A stretch of DNA of 64,000 nucleotides from Cliona cf. orientalis (taxonomy: Eukaryota > Porifera > Demospongiae > Clionaida > Clionaidae). Every line of letters starts with the position of its first letter. The stretch's first letter is position 1. This document shows, piece after piece, positions 10,947-20,972 of this stretch. The notes under the pieces were generated by a model, which did no database searches, had not been told where the DNA came from, and worked only from the letters and a program-made list of their open reading frames with translations. The stretch is taken from NCBI GenBank assembly GCA_963930775.1, contig OZ005694.1, positions 5,759,054 to 5,823,053 on the forward strand, read 5' to 3'. Both the position numbers and the translations under genes were made by a program.

Positions 10947-11966
10947 TTAAGGTACCATTTAATTGCGTGGGCGTGAGCGTCAGGAATGGCTAATTCAATT
11001 AGCGAATCGTGAAGGGGCGTGGCCGAAGAGGCCATACGAGTGCTTTTGGTCGAAGGTGGGCGTGTCCAGAATCGGCCAGGGATGATTATGCGCGTGTAAT
11101 TAGCGACCGGAAGTGGCCCCTGAAGAAAAGGCCGGTAATTGCCCACATCAAAGCAAGATCAAAGCATTCTTTCTTAACTATTAACCGCAACGACAAAAAA
11201 AAAAAAAAAAAAAAAAAAAAGCTTATTAGGCCTAATTAAGCATGTGGGCGTGTTCCTGGCACTGTGTGGAGTGTGTGCTGTGCGTTAATGCAGGTTTTAT
11301 TGCTTCCGATTGGGCGTGGCTTCACGGGCCAGTGCTTGGACATCGGCGCCTGGGACTTGGCCTCGGCGATAGGTGGGCGTGTCCCGGAAGCGGTGGTGAC
11401 CTTTGAACCCCGCGAGGAGGCTTTGGGGGCGTGGCAGGAGGTCAAAGGTGAGGCCATGTCTGTTAATGAGGCACTGTACGGCGGTGCGATCGAGGGGCCT
11501 GTACGGCTGGACGGAAGCTGACGATGGTTTGAAGCGGATGTGGTTGCGATGACGTGTTGTTACTCCGCCCACACAGGAAATGAGGTGAGCTCTTGCGTGG
11601 GCGGTGTGGCAGAACGGCCTCCAAGTGTTTGTGTGTGTTTTGGCCTTGAGGAAGCTGTGTGTTTTAATTGGGATTGATTGTGGGCTTCCGGTGGACATCC
11701 GGTGGTTAGTAGGCACTTGATTGAGAATGGTGGTCCTTGGGGAACAGGGTGGGGCTGTTTTGGGCGTGGCCTGGCCCCTCCCTTCCGGCTCGGCTTCCGG
11801 TCCATGGAGGATATTAAATGAACACTTCCGGCTCTAGCAGCCACACCCCTGAGACCTGTGCAATTAAAAGGGCGTGGTTACACAACATGCACCTCACTAA
11901 TGACTTTGATGTGGTTTAGGTGTCATATCCCCCACCTCACGCCCACGCAATTTAATGGTACCTTAA
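10947..11966. mobile_element. Non-autonomous DNA transposon with TTAA ends
   Basis: TTAA at 10947-10950 and 11963-11966 flank near-perfect terminal inverted repeats of about 27 bases (GGTACCATTTAATTGCGTGG then GCGTGAG, one mismatch). A TTAA target duplication is known from piggyBac and Kolobok elements. The 1.0 kb interior is markedly GC-richer than its surroundings, dense in GGGCGTGGC-like words, and has a run of about 25 A at 11196-11220. Open frames such as 11716-11297 (minus) show no recognisable transposase, so the element is taken as non-autonomous. It stops 66 bases from the end of the broken multi-kinase gene. Confidence 0.8.
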
Positions 11967-12031
11967 TGGTGTGTTGTACATGTAACAATAATGCTAACAT
12001 TTCATACTATAGCTACATAATATTATCTGAC

Positions 12032-15000
12032 TTATGGAACTTTTTCTTGGCTTTTAGCTGCTGTAAAAATTCTGTTCAACGGGAATTGCACAGATTTGAA
12101 AGTTGATCGGTCTTCAGGTTTCTCTTTCCAGCAGCCAAGCATGACATCATACAACTCATCAGGGCAGCCCTTTGGCTGAGGCATGCGATATCCTTGCTGT
12201 ACTTGCTCGAGTGTTTCTGCAAATGTCATCCCAGGATAAGGAATTTGGCCACACGTTATGATCTCGTAGAGAACAACTCCAAAAGACCATACGTCAGATT
12301 TGGTAGTGAATCTGTGGTATACAGCAGCTTCTGGTGCTGTCCACTTGATGGATAGTTTATTCCTGTCGAGAGACTCGTAGGGATCACTGCCACCTCCTTT
12401 TGCCAAGCGGAAGTTGGCTAACTTGCAGACTAAGTTTTCTCCGACTAAAATATTTTTAGCTGATAAATTTCGGTGGATAACACCTTGTTCTTCGAGATAA
12501 ATCATACCTGATGCCACTTGTAGTGACATACTTATCAACTGGGTGAATGTTGGTGAGCTGCCTTCATTACGAAGGTATTCCAGTAGATTTCCGTTGATCA
12601 TCAACTCAGTAACGATATATGGGACACTTTCTTCAGAACATACACCATGCAATTGTATAATATTATGACTATGTTGTAGCTTTTTCAGCATGGTAGCCTC
12701 TTCCAAGAATTGATGTGCTGATAACGTTTCTAATTTTAGGCATTTTACAGCAACAGGTATTTTTCCTTTCCACAGTCCCTCCCATACTTCACTATGCCGA
12801 CCATTTCCAAGCTTCCTTGAAAGCTGAATTTCTGTTTTATTTATTTCCCATTCCACTCCCTTCTTGGGCTCTTTGATAAAATTGTCAAGTTTTGTTTTTA
12901 ATGCTTCAAATGTGGGTCGTGTAGCAGGATCTTGACTCCAGCACTCTTTCATAATGCTGTATAGATAGTCAGGGCAATTCATTGGACAAAGTAAACGATA
13001 ACCTTTCTCAATTGAACTCAAAACTTCTGCATTTGTCATATCTGGATAAGGAAAGCGGCCGTAAGTAATAATCTCCCAAAGTAGTATTCCAAAGGACCAT
13101 ACATCAGATTTTGTGGAGAATTTGAGATACATAGCAGCCTCTGGTGCAGTCCACTTGATTGGAAATTTCCTCTTCGTGCCTAAACTATAAATATCTACAT
13201 TAGTGTGTCTATTAATTGCCAATCCAAAGTTCGCTAACTTGCACATAATATCTTCTCCAACCATGACACTCCTAGCTGTTAAATTACAATGGATGATATC
13301 GTTTGTTTCAAGATAAGCCATTCCTGCTGTTATTTGCAAGGACATGTTGATTAACTGGGAGATTATTGTACCTTTACCATCACCACTAAGATACTCGGCT
13401 AAATTGCCGTGTTTCATGAGTTCCGTAACAAAAAATACTGAATCTGTTGTGCAAATGGCATACACTTCAATTAGGTTTTGATGCTGAAGATTTCACAACA
13501 GGTGTGCCTCCTGTAAGAACTCTTTTGTTGAGAGAGTTCCAGATTGAAGCATTTTAACAGCTATAGGAGTCCTTTCTTTCCAATAAGCCTCCCAAACCTC
13601 ACTGAACTGGCCAGCACCCAGCTTCTTCACAAGTTGAACATCTTGTCGATCAATTTCCCACTTGGGAGATTCTTCAGCACCAGCTAATTGGAGCCGTTCT
13701 TCTAGCATTACGAATGTAGGCCGTTGCTCAGGTTGATCTTTCCAACATTCTTCCATGATGCTATAGAGTTGATCTGGGCATCCTCCTGGACGAGACATAC
13801 GGTAGCCAGTTCCTAATTTTTCCAACACCTCTTCGTTTGTCATACCAGGATAAGGAGTGTATCCATAAGTGATTATTTCCCACAGAAGTACTCCAAACGA
13901 CCATACATCTGATTTCATACTGAACTTATTGAACATAATAGCCTCTGGTGAGGTCCACTTAATAGGAATCTGAGTTTCAGTGCCATCAAGGAAAATGTCT
14001 TCACTACTAATTTCTTGACCCAGGCCAAAATCAGCAATTTTACAAACCAATTTTTCTCCAACTAGTATGTTTCTTGCAGCTAAATCACGGTGGATGCACT
14101 GCTGTTGATGTAAATAGGCCATACCTGCTGCTATCTGACTAGACATGCTCAGTAATTGTTGAAGCACAAGAGACTTACCTTTGCTTTGAACATAATTTAA
14201 CAAGTTTCCATGCTTCATTAACTCAAAAACAATGTAAGCAGTATCACTGAAACATATACCGAAGCATTGAATGATGTTTGGATGCTGAAGTTTCATTACA
14301 ATGTCGCATTCATGATTCGATGATATACCTGGTTTTAACTTCTTGATAGCAACGGAAGTGTCTTTCCACAATCCTTCCCATACTTCACTGACTCTGAACG
14401 GCCATTCCCTAATGTTTTTACAAATTGAAGCTCTTGGCGATCAATTTGGTGGCTCTGTTGAAAATCTAGTTCTTCTTGTAAGGATTTTAATATTCCCTCT
14501 AGGGCCTGAAATGTAGGACGGTCTCCAGAATCATAGTTCCAACAGTCTTTCATGATCTTATATAATTTACTTGAACATCCAGTAGGGCAGGGCATACGAT
14601 ATCCCCTCACAACGTTTACTATGACCTCTGTATTTGTCATAGCAGGATAGGGTAAGCAACCGTAGGTAATAATCTCATAGAGGAGTATTCCAAACGACCA
14701 TACATCTGACTTTATGCTAAATCTATTATACATAACTGCTTCTGGTGCTGTCCATTTGACAGGAAATTTAGGCACAGATGTACACGCATATATTTCTACA
14801 TCTTGTTCCAGACGTCTGGCTAAACCAAAATCTGTTATCTTACACACTAAATCACCTTTTACTAAAACATTTCTAGCTGCCAAATCTCGATGAATACAAT
14901 TCTTTTCTGCAAGGTATGCCATACCACTTGCCACCTGTACGGCAAGTTTGATTAATTGTGTGGACACAAGTGATTTTCCCTTATCCCTAAGGTATTCACG

Positions 15001-15571
15001 CAAGCTACCGTGCTCCATAAATTCAGTTACATAGTAAAATGGTTCTTCCTTGCTACATACACCATACAAAGTAACAAGATTAGGGTGCTGCAGTGTCTTC
15101 ATTATGTGAGCCTCCTGTAAACATTCTCCAACTGACATGCGCGTGCCTCCTTGCCGTACTATCTTGATGGCTACTGACACTGTTCCATCCAGAACTCCTT
15201 TATACACATTGGCTGATTGGCCTGAACCAATCTTCTCCATTAACAGCACTCGCTTTCGATCAATTTCTAAGTCATCACCAACTGAGAGAATACAAGGTGA
15301 AAGCAGATGACTAACTAGCCCACTATCTTCTTCTTCATAGTGATGAACAAGATCAATAACTGTATCAAAATTGAGTTGCCCATCAATTGAATAAGCTCCA
15401 GACTCTAATCGATTTATTTGGTACTCAGTCACTGTGTCATTATCTTTAATGGCTAGCAAAAACTCATCAGCTCTGCTTTCTTTTTTCCAAACCATATAGG
15501 AACCATTCTGATTAAAGGGCATCATCAAATGTTGCTTAGCTTCTCTAGAGGTCATTGTAGAATAGAACCAC
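12032..15571 (-). pseudogene. Broken SH2 plus four tandem tyrosine-kinase domains
   Basis: One reading chain on the minus strand. It starts at a CTCTGCAG acceptor (exon from 15571; an ATG at 15594 is an alternative start) with an SH2 domain in which the FLVR arginine is replaced (GSYMVWKKES). Four Src-like kinase domains follow, each introduced by an (E)IDRQ-QLVKKLG linker. K1 (~15260-14480) has HRDLAARN and DFG; K2 (~14420-13690) has HRDLAARN and DFG; K3 (~13670-12860) has HCNLTARS and NFG; K4 (~12840-12090) has HRNLSAKN and NFR. K3 and K4 are therefore predicted pseudokinases. Two lesions break it: about 5 extra bases near 14388, inside the K2 glycine loop, and an in-frame TGA at 13493-13495 in K3 (EAHLL-stop-NLQHQN). 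Either a young pseudogene or assembly errors in a live gene. Upstream exons (an SH3?) were not found. Confidence 0.82.
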
Positions 15572-16252
15572 CTGCAGAGGTTGGAACACGGCATGATTTC
15601 TCTTTTGCAAACTAAGCTTACAACAGACAGTGATCACAATAAAGAACATGCAGAATCTGGATTTGCATCCCACCTATGACGTATATCAAAGCTATATACT
15701 GGGTATTGCCCTGTGGTTCAGCTGACTCCAGGTACCCGCGCGCCCCAGTGGTCAGACTCTAACTTATTCTGAGTCTCTGCATAATTTGAATGTGAGGGTG
15801 TGATACTAGCTATACAGTGGCGGGTTTAAAGTGGGGGCTGAGGGGCACAGGCCTGCCCTGTCATTGTACCTTTGTTGATCGCATGCTAATATGTGTGTTT
15901 ATTTACACTTATATGTTAGAATAAATTCTGTGCATCATATTTAAGTGATGTACTTCTTCGGGGACTCAGATGGCAATAAAAAATTTAATGGCCAACATGC
16001 ATTCCTGAGGAGATGCAGTTGGTCACATCCCTCACTGATTTTCCAAAGGAAAATTATGTTCAGCTCCATGCTTACAAGTAGCCTCCAGGCAAGCTCCTTG
16101 TGAGCAGTTGTACATAGTTGTAGTACCTTCTATCCGCAGTCTCTTGGAAATGGTGGTCATTGAACTAAGCATCAGTCCAAAATCGAGTCCAAATCTCAGT
16201 CCACAGTCCAATCCATAGTCCAGTCCAATCCAGGTTTTACACCCCTACTACA

Positions 16253-16374
16253 TAGTGCTGTATATGGAATCGTGCATAACCACACACAACCCTCAGGCTT
16301 CACCCTATAGGCCTCATGCTGTATGTGGTTACTGCACTCGTGCATTATATTCCATACAGCACTATTATAGTAGG
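16253..16374. repeat. Small inverted-repeat element (TAGTGCTGTATATGGAAT)
   Basis: The left end TAGTGCTGTATATGGAAT is matched by the right end ATTCCATACAGCACTA in reverse complement (one small indel). About 120 bases and non-coding; a hairpin or miniature element. Confidence 0.65.
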
Positions 16375-16679
16375 ATGTATTAATTATAATACAGTTACAC
16401 TGGCATTAACAGTGTAGCTATAGATACCCTACGCACTCCTGGTACATGTAGCTATCCTCCCATTATCTGCTCAGGCAAACCAATAATCGAGCAAAAGGCA
16501 GAACTATTGCACTCAGTAAATATATAACTAGCCTTAACTAGGGATGCTGGTGGAGAAGTTTATATCTTTAAAATTTATCCCATGCATGATATTTCACTCT
16601 CGATCCCTATAATATTATTATATTCACCTAAGTGGCTGCCTCATGGACTGCCATACTATAAATGATTCCCCCTGAAAGT

Positions 16680-16891
16680 GGTCCCCCTGGACTGTCCATA
16701 GCAACTATGCATAGTCCCCCTGCCATTTACGAGAGGGGTTAAGGGCTGGGTTTCAGGTATAAATGGTTATCACGGTTAGTCTCAAGGGTTTGTATGCCAG
16801 GGTTAGACTCCAGGGTCTGTATGGCAGGGTTAGTCTCCAGGGTTTGTCCTGGGGGGACCAAATACAGCGCAGTGGACAGTCCAGGGGGACC
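16680..16891. repeat. Small inverted-repeat element (GGTCCCCCTGGACTGTCCA)
   Basis: GGTCCCCCTGGACTGTCCA at 16680-16698 is repeated as an exact reverse complement at 16873-16891. The interior has three imperfect copies of a GGGTTAGTCTCCAGGGTYTG unit. About 212 bases, non-coding. Confidence 0.8.
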
Positions 16892-17011
16892 ACAATTTTG
16901 GGGAGACCGTTGATAGCGTGACAGGACACAGATGCATGGCATTGCATACACTGTATAATAATAATTATGTGCAAGGGAATTACTAATGAGTATAATTTTA
17001 GTAAGTTAAAC

Positions 17012-18529
17012 TTACTCTTCATCATTCAAGTTAGCCAAGCAGTTGCTTGGAACAATGCCTTGTCTTTCTGGATTCTTGGAGCAGCAAGCCAGCCACCAAT
17101 CTTGGTTATCAGTGTTAAAAATGCATATATTATCACCTTTTCGAAAGCTTAGTTCAGAATCATTATGTTCAGTATAGTCATACTTGGCCATGAAATACTT
17201 TTTTGAAGGAGGAATAGTATCCATGATACTATTTATATCACTGCATTGTACATTACTCATTTGCGGACCCCAGGGTGTGTTATAATAAATATCTTCAGAA
17301 TTAGATATTTCTCTTGAATCGTCCTTCAGGTCATCAATCCCTGACACTAATTCAAGTGTGGTGTGAATGATGCTGTTTACGATTTCTTTGAATACTTGCA
17401 GTTGCTCAGTGAGTTGAGAAAGTTTGGTTAAAACTGTTTTATTTTGGTTTGTTAGTTTTTCAATCTCAAAGGACTGGAGAATTTTTTGAATTCTTTCCCG
17501 CACCACATCCTCACGCACCTTTTGCAATTCTTCTGAGTGAGCATCATGTAACTGTTGGATTTCAGCTGCATGTTTTTCAGCCATTGATTGTTTCTCATCT
17601 TCATCCATTTTTATATGCATAAGCATTTCAACATTGTTACCAAATGGTGCTGGTACTTGCAATACCATGTCTGCAGTTCGCACTATAATCTCCTTGCTTT
17701 GTACTCTGAGTCGAGGATTGTTACTAATGCATTTTAAAATTAGATCCATTGCTGGATGATCATTTCCTATCTTTCTTAGGAAAATTTCACGTCTTTCAGC
17801 CTCTGTAACTGGAATTAGCCTGTCTGACATCGGGTCAGTACGATTCTGACCTATCTGTGGCTCAGGCCACTGACCACTAAACACATGGATCATCAAAATC
17901 CCATAAGAGAACACATCAACACTGGAATTGTATTTTGGATTGACTACCATCACTTCTGGTGGCATGTAGGCAGGAGTGCCGGGGGCCTGAGTCATGCGAC
18001 TGATTTGCTGTGGGTTTAAGTTCAGTATCTTAGCAACACCTAAATCGGAGATTTTTGCTGTCATACCAGAAGTTAGTAGAATATTGTTGGAGGAAAGATC
18101 TCGATGAACGATAGGAGGGATTTGGCTATGAAGATAATGCATTCCCAGTGCAACATCATTGAGGATTGAGTAATTAAATTCATTAGCAAGCACTCCATAT
18201 CTGTCAATACAGAGGGTAAGATTAATGGGGAGAAATTCCATGACTAGTATTGGAATTGGATCATTGTGCTGAAAAAACACTCCCAAGAATTGAACGATGT
18301 TGGGGTGATGCAACTGGCTCAGTAAACTGCATTCCTCTTCGAATCTGCGGATCGGATAGCAATAAGTGTTGGTCTTTCCTTGCTGCAGAACATCATGAAT
18401 TTTTTTTCCAGCACACTTGAGTCCCAAGTAATCCAGTTTGAATACAGTAGCATAGGAGCCATGCCCAATGATATCTTCTGTCACTTTCACTCCCTTCAAC
18501 TTGCAAGTATCAAAGTTCTTGGAAGCCAT
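17012..18529 (-). CDS. Kinase / coiled-coil / SH3 protein
   Basis: A single uninterrupted frame of 505 residues. Kinase domain ~15-285: glycine loop GHGSYATV (22-29), CAGKKIHDVL with the ATP lysine (~42), HRDLSSNN (142-149), DLG in place of DFG (162-164), and APGTPAYMPPEV. Catalytic Lys, Asp and Asn are kept, so it should be active. Residues ~310-395 are a charged coiled coil (KHAAEIQQLHDAHSEELQK). Residues ~445-500 form an SH3 domain: AKYDYTEHNDSELSF (ALYDY motif), DWWLAC, and GIVPSNCLANL. The kinase belongs to the same TKL subfamily as the gene at 3915-7029 (both have AGKKIHD, HRDL and DLG) but lacks introns, so it may descend from a retrocopy or have lost introns. Inferred role: cytosolic signalling through proline-rich partners. 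Confidence 0.88.
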   Translation of the reverse strand: MASKNFDTCKLKGVKVTEDIIGHGSYATVFKLDYLGLKCAGKKIHDVLQQGKTNTYCYPIRRFEEECSLLSQLHHPNIVQFLGVFFQHNDPIPILVMEFLPINLTLCIDRYGVLANEFNYSILNDVALGMHYLHSQIPPIVHRDLSSNNILLTSGMTAKISDLGVAKILNLNPQQISRMTQAPGTPAYMPPEVMVVNPKYNSSVDVFSYGILMIHVFSGQWPEPQIGQNRTDPMSDRLIPVTEAERREIFLRKIGNDHPAMDLILKCISNNPRLRVQSKEIIVRTADMVLQVPAPFGNNVEMLMHIKMDEDEKQSMAEKHAAEIQQLHDAHSEELQKVREDVVRERIQKILQSFEIEKLTNQNKTVLTKLSQLTEQLQVFKEIVNSIIHTTLELVSGIDDLKDDSREISNSEDIYYNTPWGPQMSNVQCSDINSIMDTIPPSKKYFMAKYDYTEHNDSELSFRKGDNICIFNTDNQDWWLACCSKNPERQGIVPSNCLANLNDEE

Positions 18530-19724
18530 TGATGATTTCTGATTAGTGAAAGGGATAGCTACTATCTCTTGTGGAATAATCAGCTAAATCCTGGAATATT
18601 TTATACATGCAGGCCGACCCTTGAAAATTAATGTATGAAGACAGTTTCCACACTTGCAAATAGCAATAATTATTAGTTATGTTAACATTCTTGTATAAAT
18701 TATCACCGAGGAAAATCAACCATTACTCTAACAACATAAATGTTTACTGATGGTGTACACATGTAAATTTATCATTAATTTTATAGATACACAGTTACTA
18801 CATTGTGTATGTGCACATCAAGATTCTGTTTTTTTATGTCATGGTAAAATTAATTATACCTGCAAAAATGTAATATTATTCTAGCTAGTCAATGAATCCT
18901 CATTCTTTGTTGAAGCAATATTTAGCTTTAGGAAATTTTCATGCATTCCATCATGTGAATGACATGAATAGCGTGCATACTGACTCAACACCATGCACTG
19001 TACTGTATGCATGCCATGGTCAGCCATATATTATAGTGGTTTTGGTGTTTCTCTGGTGCTCAGATGATTACAAATTTGAGGAACAAGATATAATTATGTG
19101 AATTATAGATGCATTAATTTTGAAAGCATTACAGGGTATATGTTTTCAAGCATTAATATTATTAAAGAAATGGGAAATAATCTTGTGTATTTACTCCGTC
19201 ATAAAGCCACATTGCCTTGGTATAGCCATTGGGATGTGCTATGGTCTAAATTGATATAGAATCTTTCTTTATTGGAACAGCGTAGCTAGCACTTTTTAAA
19301 CTGTATAGCCATATTCAACGCAGGAATCAAGGAAATAAAGGTGCTGAGTTTCAGTGCCTAAATCAAGATAGGCTGTTTCCTGAATAATGTTTGTTAGTAA
19401 TGGTTCCAATAAAACTGTTAGGTTAAACACCATCAATATATTAGTACATAATCATAAACTGTGACAGTCATGATCCGATTGCATCTGATCACCTTTCCAT
19501 ACTGCATGTTAGCTACTGCATATAATAGCATGTGATATAATTAGCTATAGCTAGCTACTTTTGATTCTTTAATGAAAGAGGAAGGTTGTCAATGATGCCT
19601 AAACATTTTTCCCCCTTGCAAATAATGCAAGGCACTTCAGTACAGCTTCGACACTATAAATTAAGCACCATTAGCTTTAATACATCACACAGCTATAGAG
19701 TCAGCAATCAAATATAAAATTTAA
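18530..19724. other. Intergenic, nothing recognisable
   Basis: AT-rich flank upstream of the kinase/SH3 gene. A 69-codon frame at 18892-19101 has no protein-like features. Confidence 0.45.
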
Positions 19725-20629
19725 TAATCAGATGCCTGTATCTCAGGAATGGAAAGAGCTATGATCACCATCCTTAATTACGCTGACTGGTAGCTCTAAT
19801 CAATTGCAAATGCTGATTACATGCCAAATCCAAAGTCTCTGTGATAAACTATGTGTGAGCTAGAGACACCTGTCTGATTTATGCAACTACCAGACATTTG
19901 TACCAAGTTTAATTTCAGACAATAATATTAGCTAGTTCCCTCACCGCTAAAACTTGATGATGTGTGGAGTGCCAGATTTGGAGCACATATGATCTCCTAT
20001 ACCCTTGCTGTCACTGGCTACCAAATTTTAGCCCACATTGTTACTTGATTCAAATATGACAAGGCTTTAAATAGATACTCACGTCATCAATATTCAGATA
20101 CTTTTTATGGAAATCAGGTGCAAGACTTTCATTGCTAAGAAATTCAAAATTGGGTAAAAGACCTTCAATTCATTAAATTAAGGCAAATACAGTCTAGATA
20201 TAATATGTTCTATCGATCAATTTGTGATTATCCAAGGATTGCAAATTTTAAAAAAATTTGAATCATTGAATCCGGAAAAATGTAACAAAAGTATCTGAAT
20301 ATTGATGACGTGAGTAGAATCTATTTAAAGTCTTGTCACATTCAATTACAGAACTAAAAGGTAGCCAGTGACAGCAAGGGTAGATAATCATATGTTTCAA
20401 ATCTGGAACTTCATACATCAATTTAATTAGTGAGGAAAGTGATGTCTGAAATTCGGTACAAACGTCTGATAAATGCTTAAATTAGATGGGCAAACATTTT
20501 TGTCCTAGTTCACACATGGTTTATCATAGAGACTTTGTATTCGGTACGTGATCAGCATTTGACTAGAGCTACCAGTCAGTGCAGGAATGGTGATCATAGC
20601 TCCTTCTATTCCTGAGATATCTGATTAGA
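19725..20629. repeat. Large fold-back repeat, ~350-390-base arms
   Basis: The left arm (19725-20115) and right arm (20285-20629) are imperfect reverse complements along their length. Pairs include TCTCAGGAAT/ATTCCTGAGA, GAGCTATGATCACCAT/ATGGTGATCATAGCTC, CTTGCTGTCACTGGCTACC/GGTAGCCAGTGACAGCAAG, and TCACGTCATCAATATTCAGA with its complement. The centre is AT-rich. No coding capacity, so a fold-back type or non-autonomous DNA element. Confidence 0.82.
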
Positions 20630-20972
20630 TCTATACGTTGTGGCTCCAGTCCAGTGGCGACCATTACTCCTATAGGGAGCATGGTAAGCATCGATGAACG
20701 GTTTGATTTTATTGATCCACGAGAAAAGACTGATCCGGTGTGACCAGGCTCGAAGGTGAGGCCAGACCTATTTAATTTGTTGTTGCTCGGATATTGTGAG
20801 GTAAAAATTGGACCGAGCGATCGAAAAAAAAGAAAAAAAAAGCAATTAATTGGGGTGTGGTTATAGACCACAATCTAATTAAGACAGACTAATGTGACTC
20901 TCTAGGACCAGAGAATCAAGATAGAATACAAAAACCACTCTACTGTACATAAGCTCCACCCAACTTAATTAA

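Larger units (their letters stand above)
15600..17011. other. Intergenic with two small inverted-repeat elements
   Basis: No gene seen. The interval holds the two elements at 16253-16374 and 16680-16891 and a slipped GTCCA-rich stretch around 16170-16235. Confidence 0.5.

Noticed and set aside
11297..11716. 139-codon minus-strand frame inside the TTAA element as a transposase
   Set aside because: No catalytic motif or recognisable transposase signature, and overlapping frames on both strands are open because of GC-rich composition.
13493..13495. TGA in the kinase gene as a selenocysteine codon
   Set aside because: The position is not a Cys/Sec site in kinases, no supporting hairpin was seen in the 3' flank, and a frameshift is present in the same gene.
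14390..14400. Tiny intron to explain the K2 glycine-loop frameshift
   Set aside because: The extra ~5 bases lack GT...AG borders and are far below any plausible intron length.
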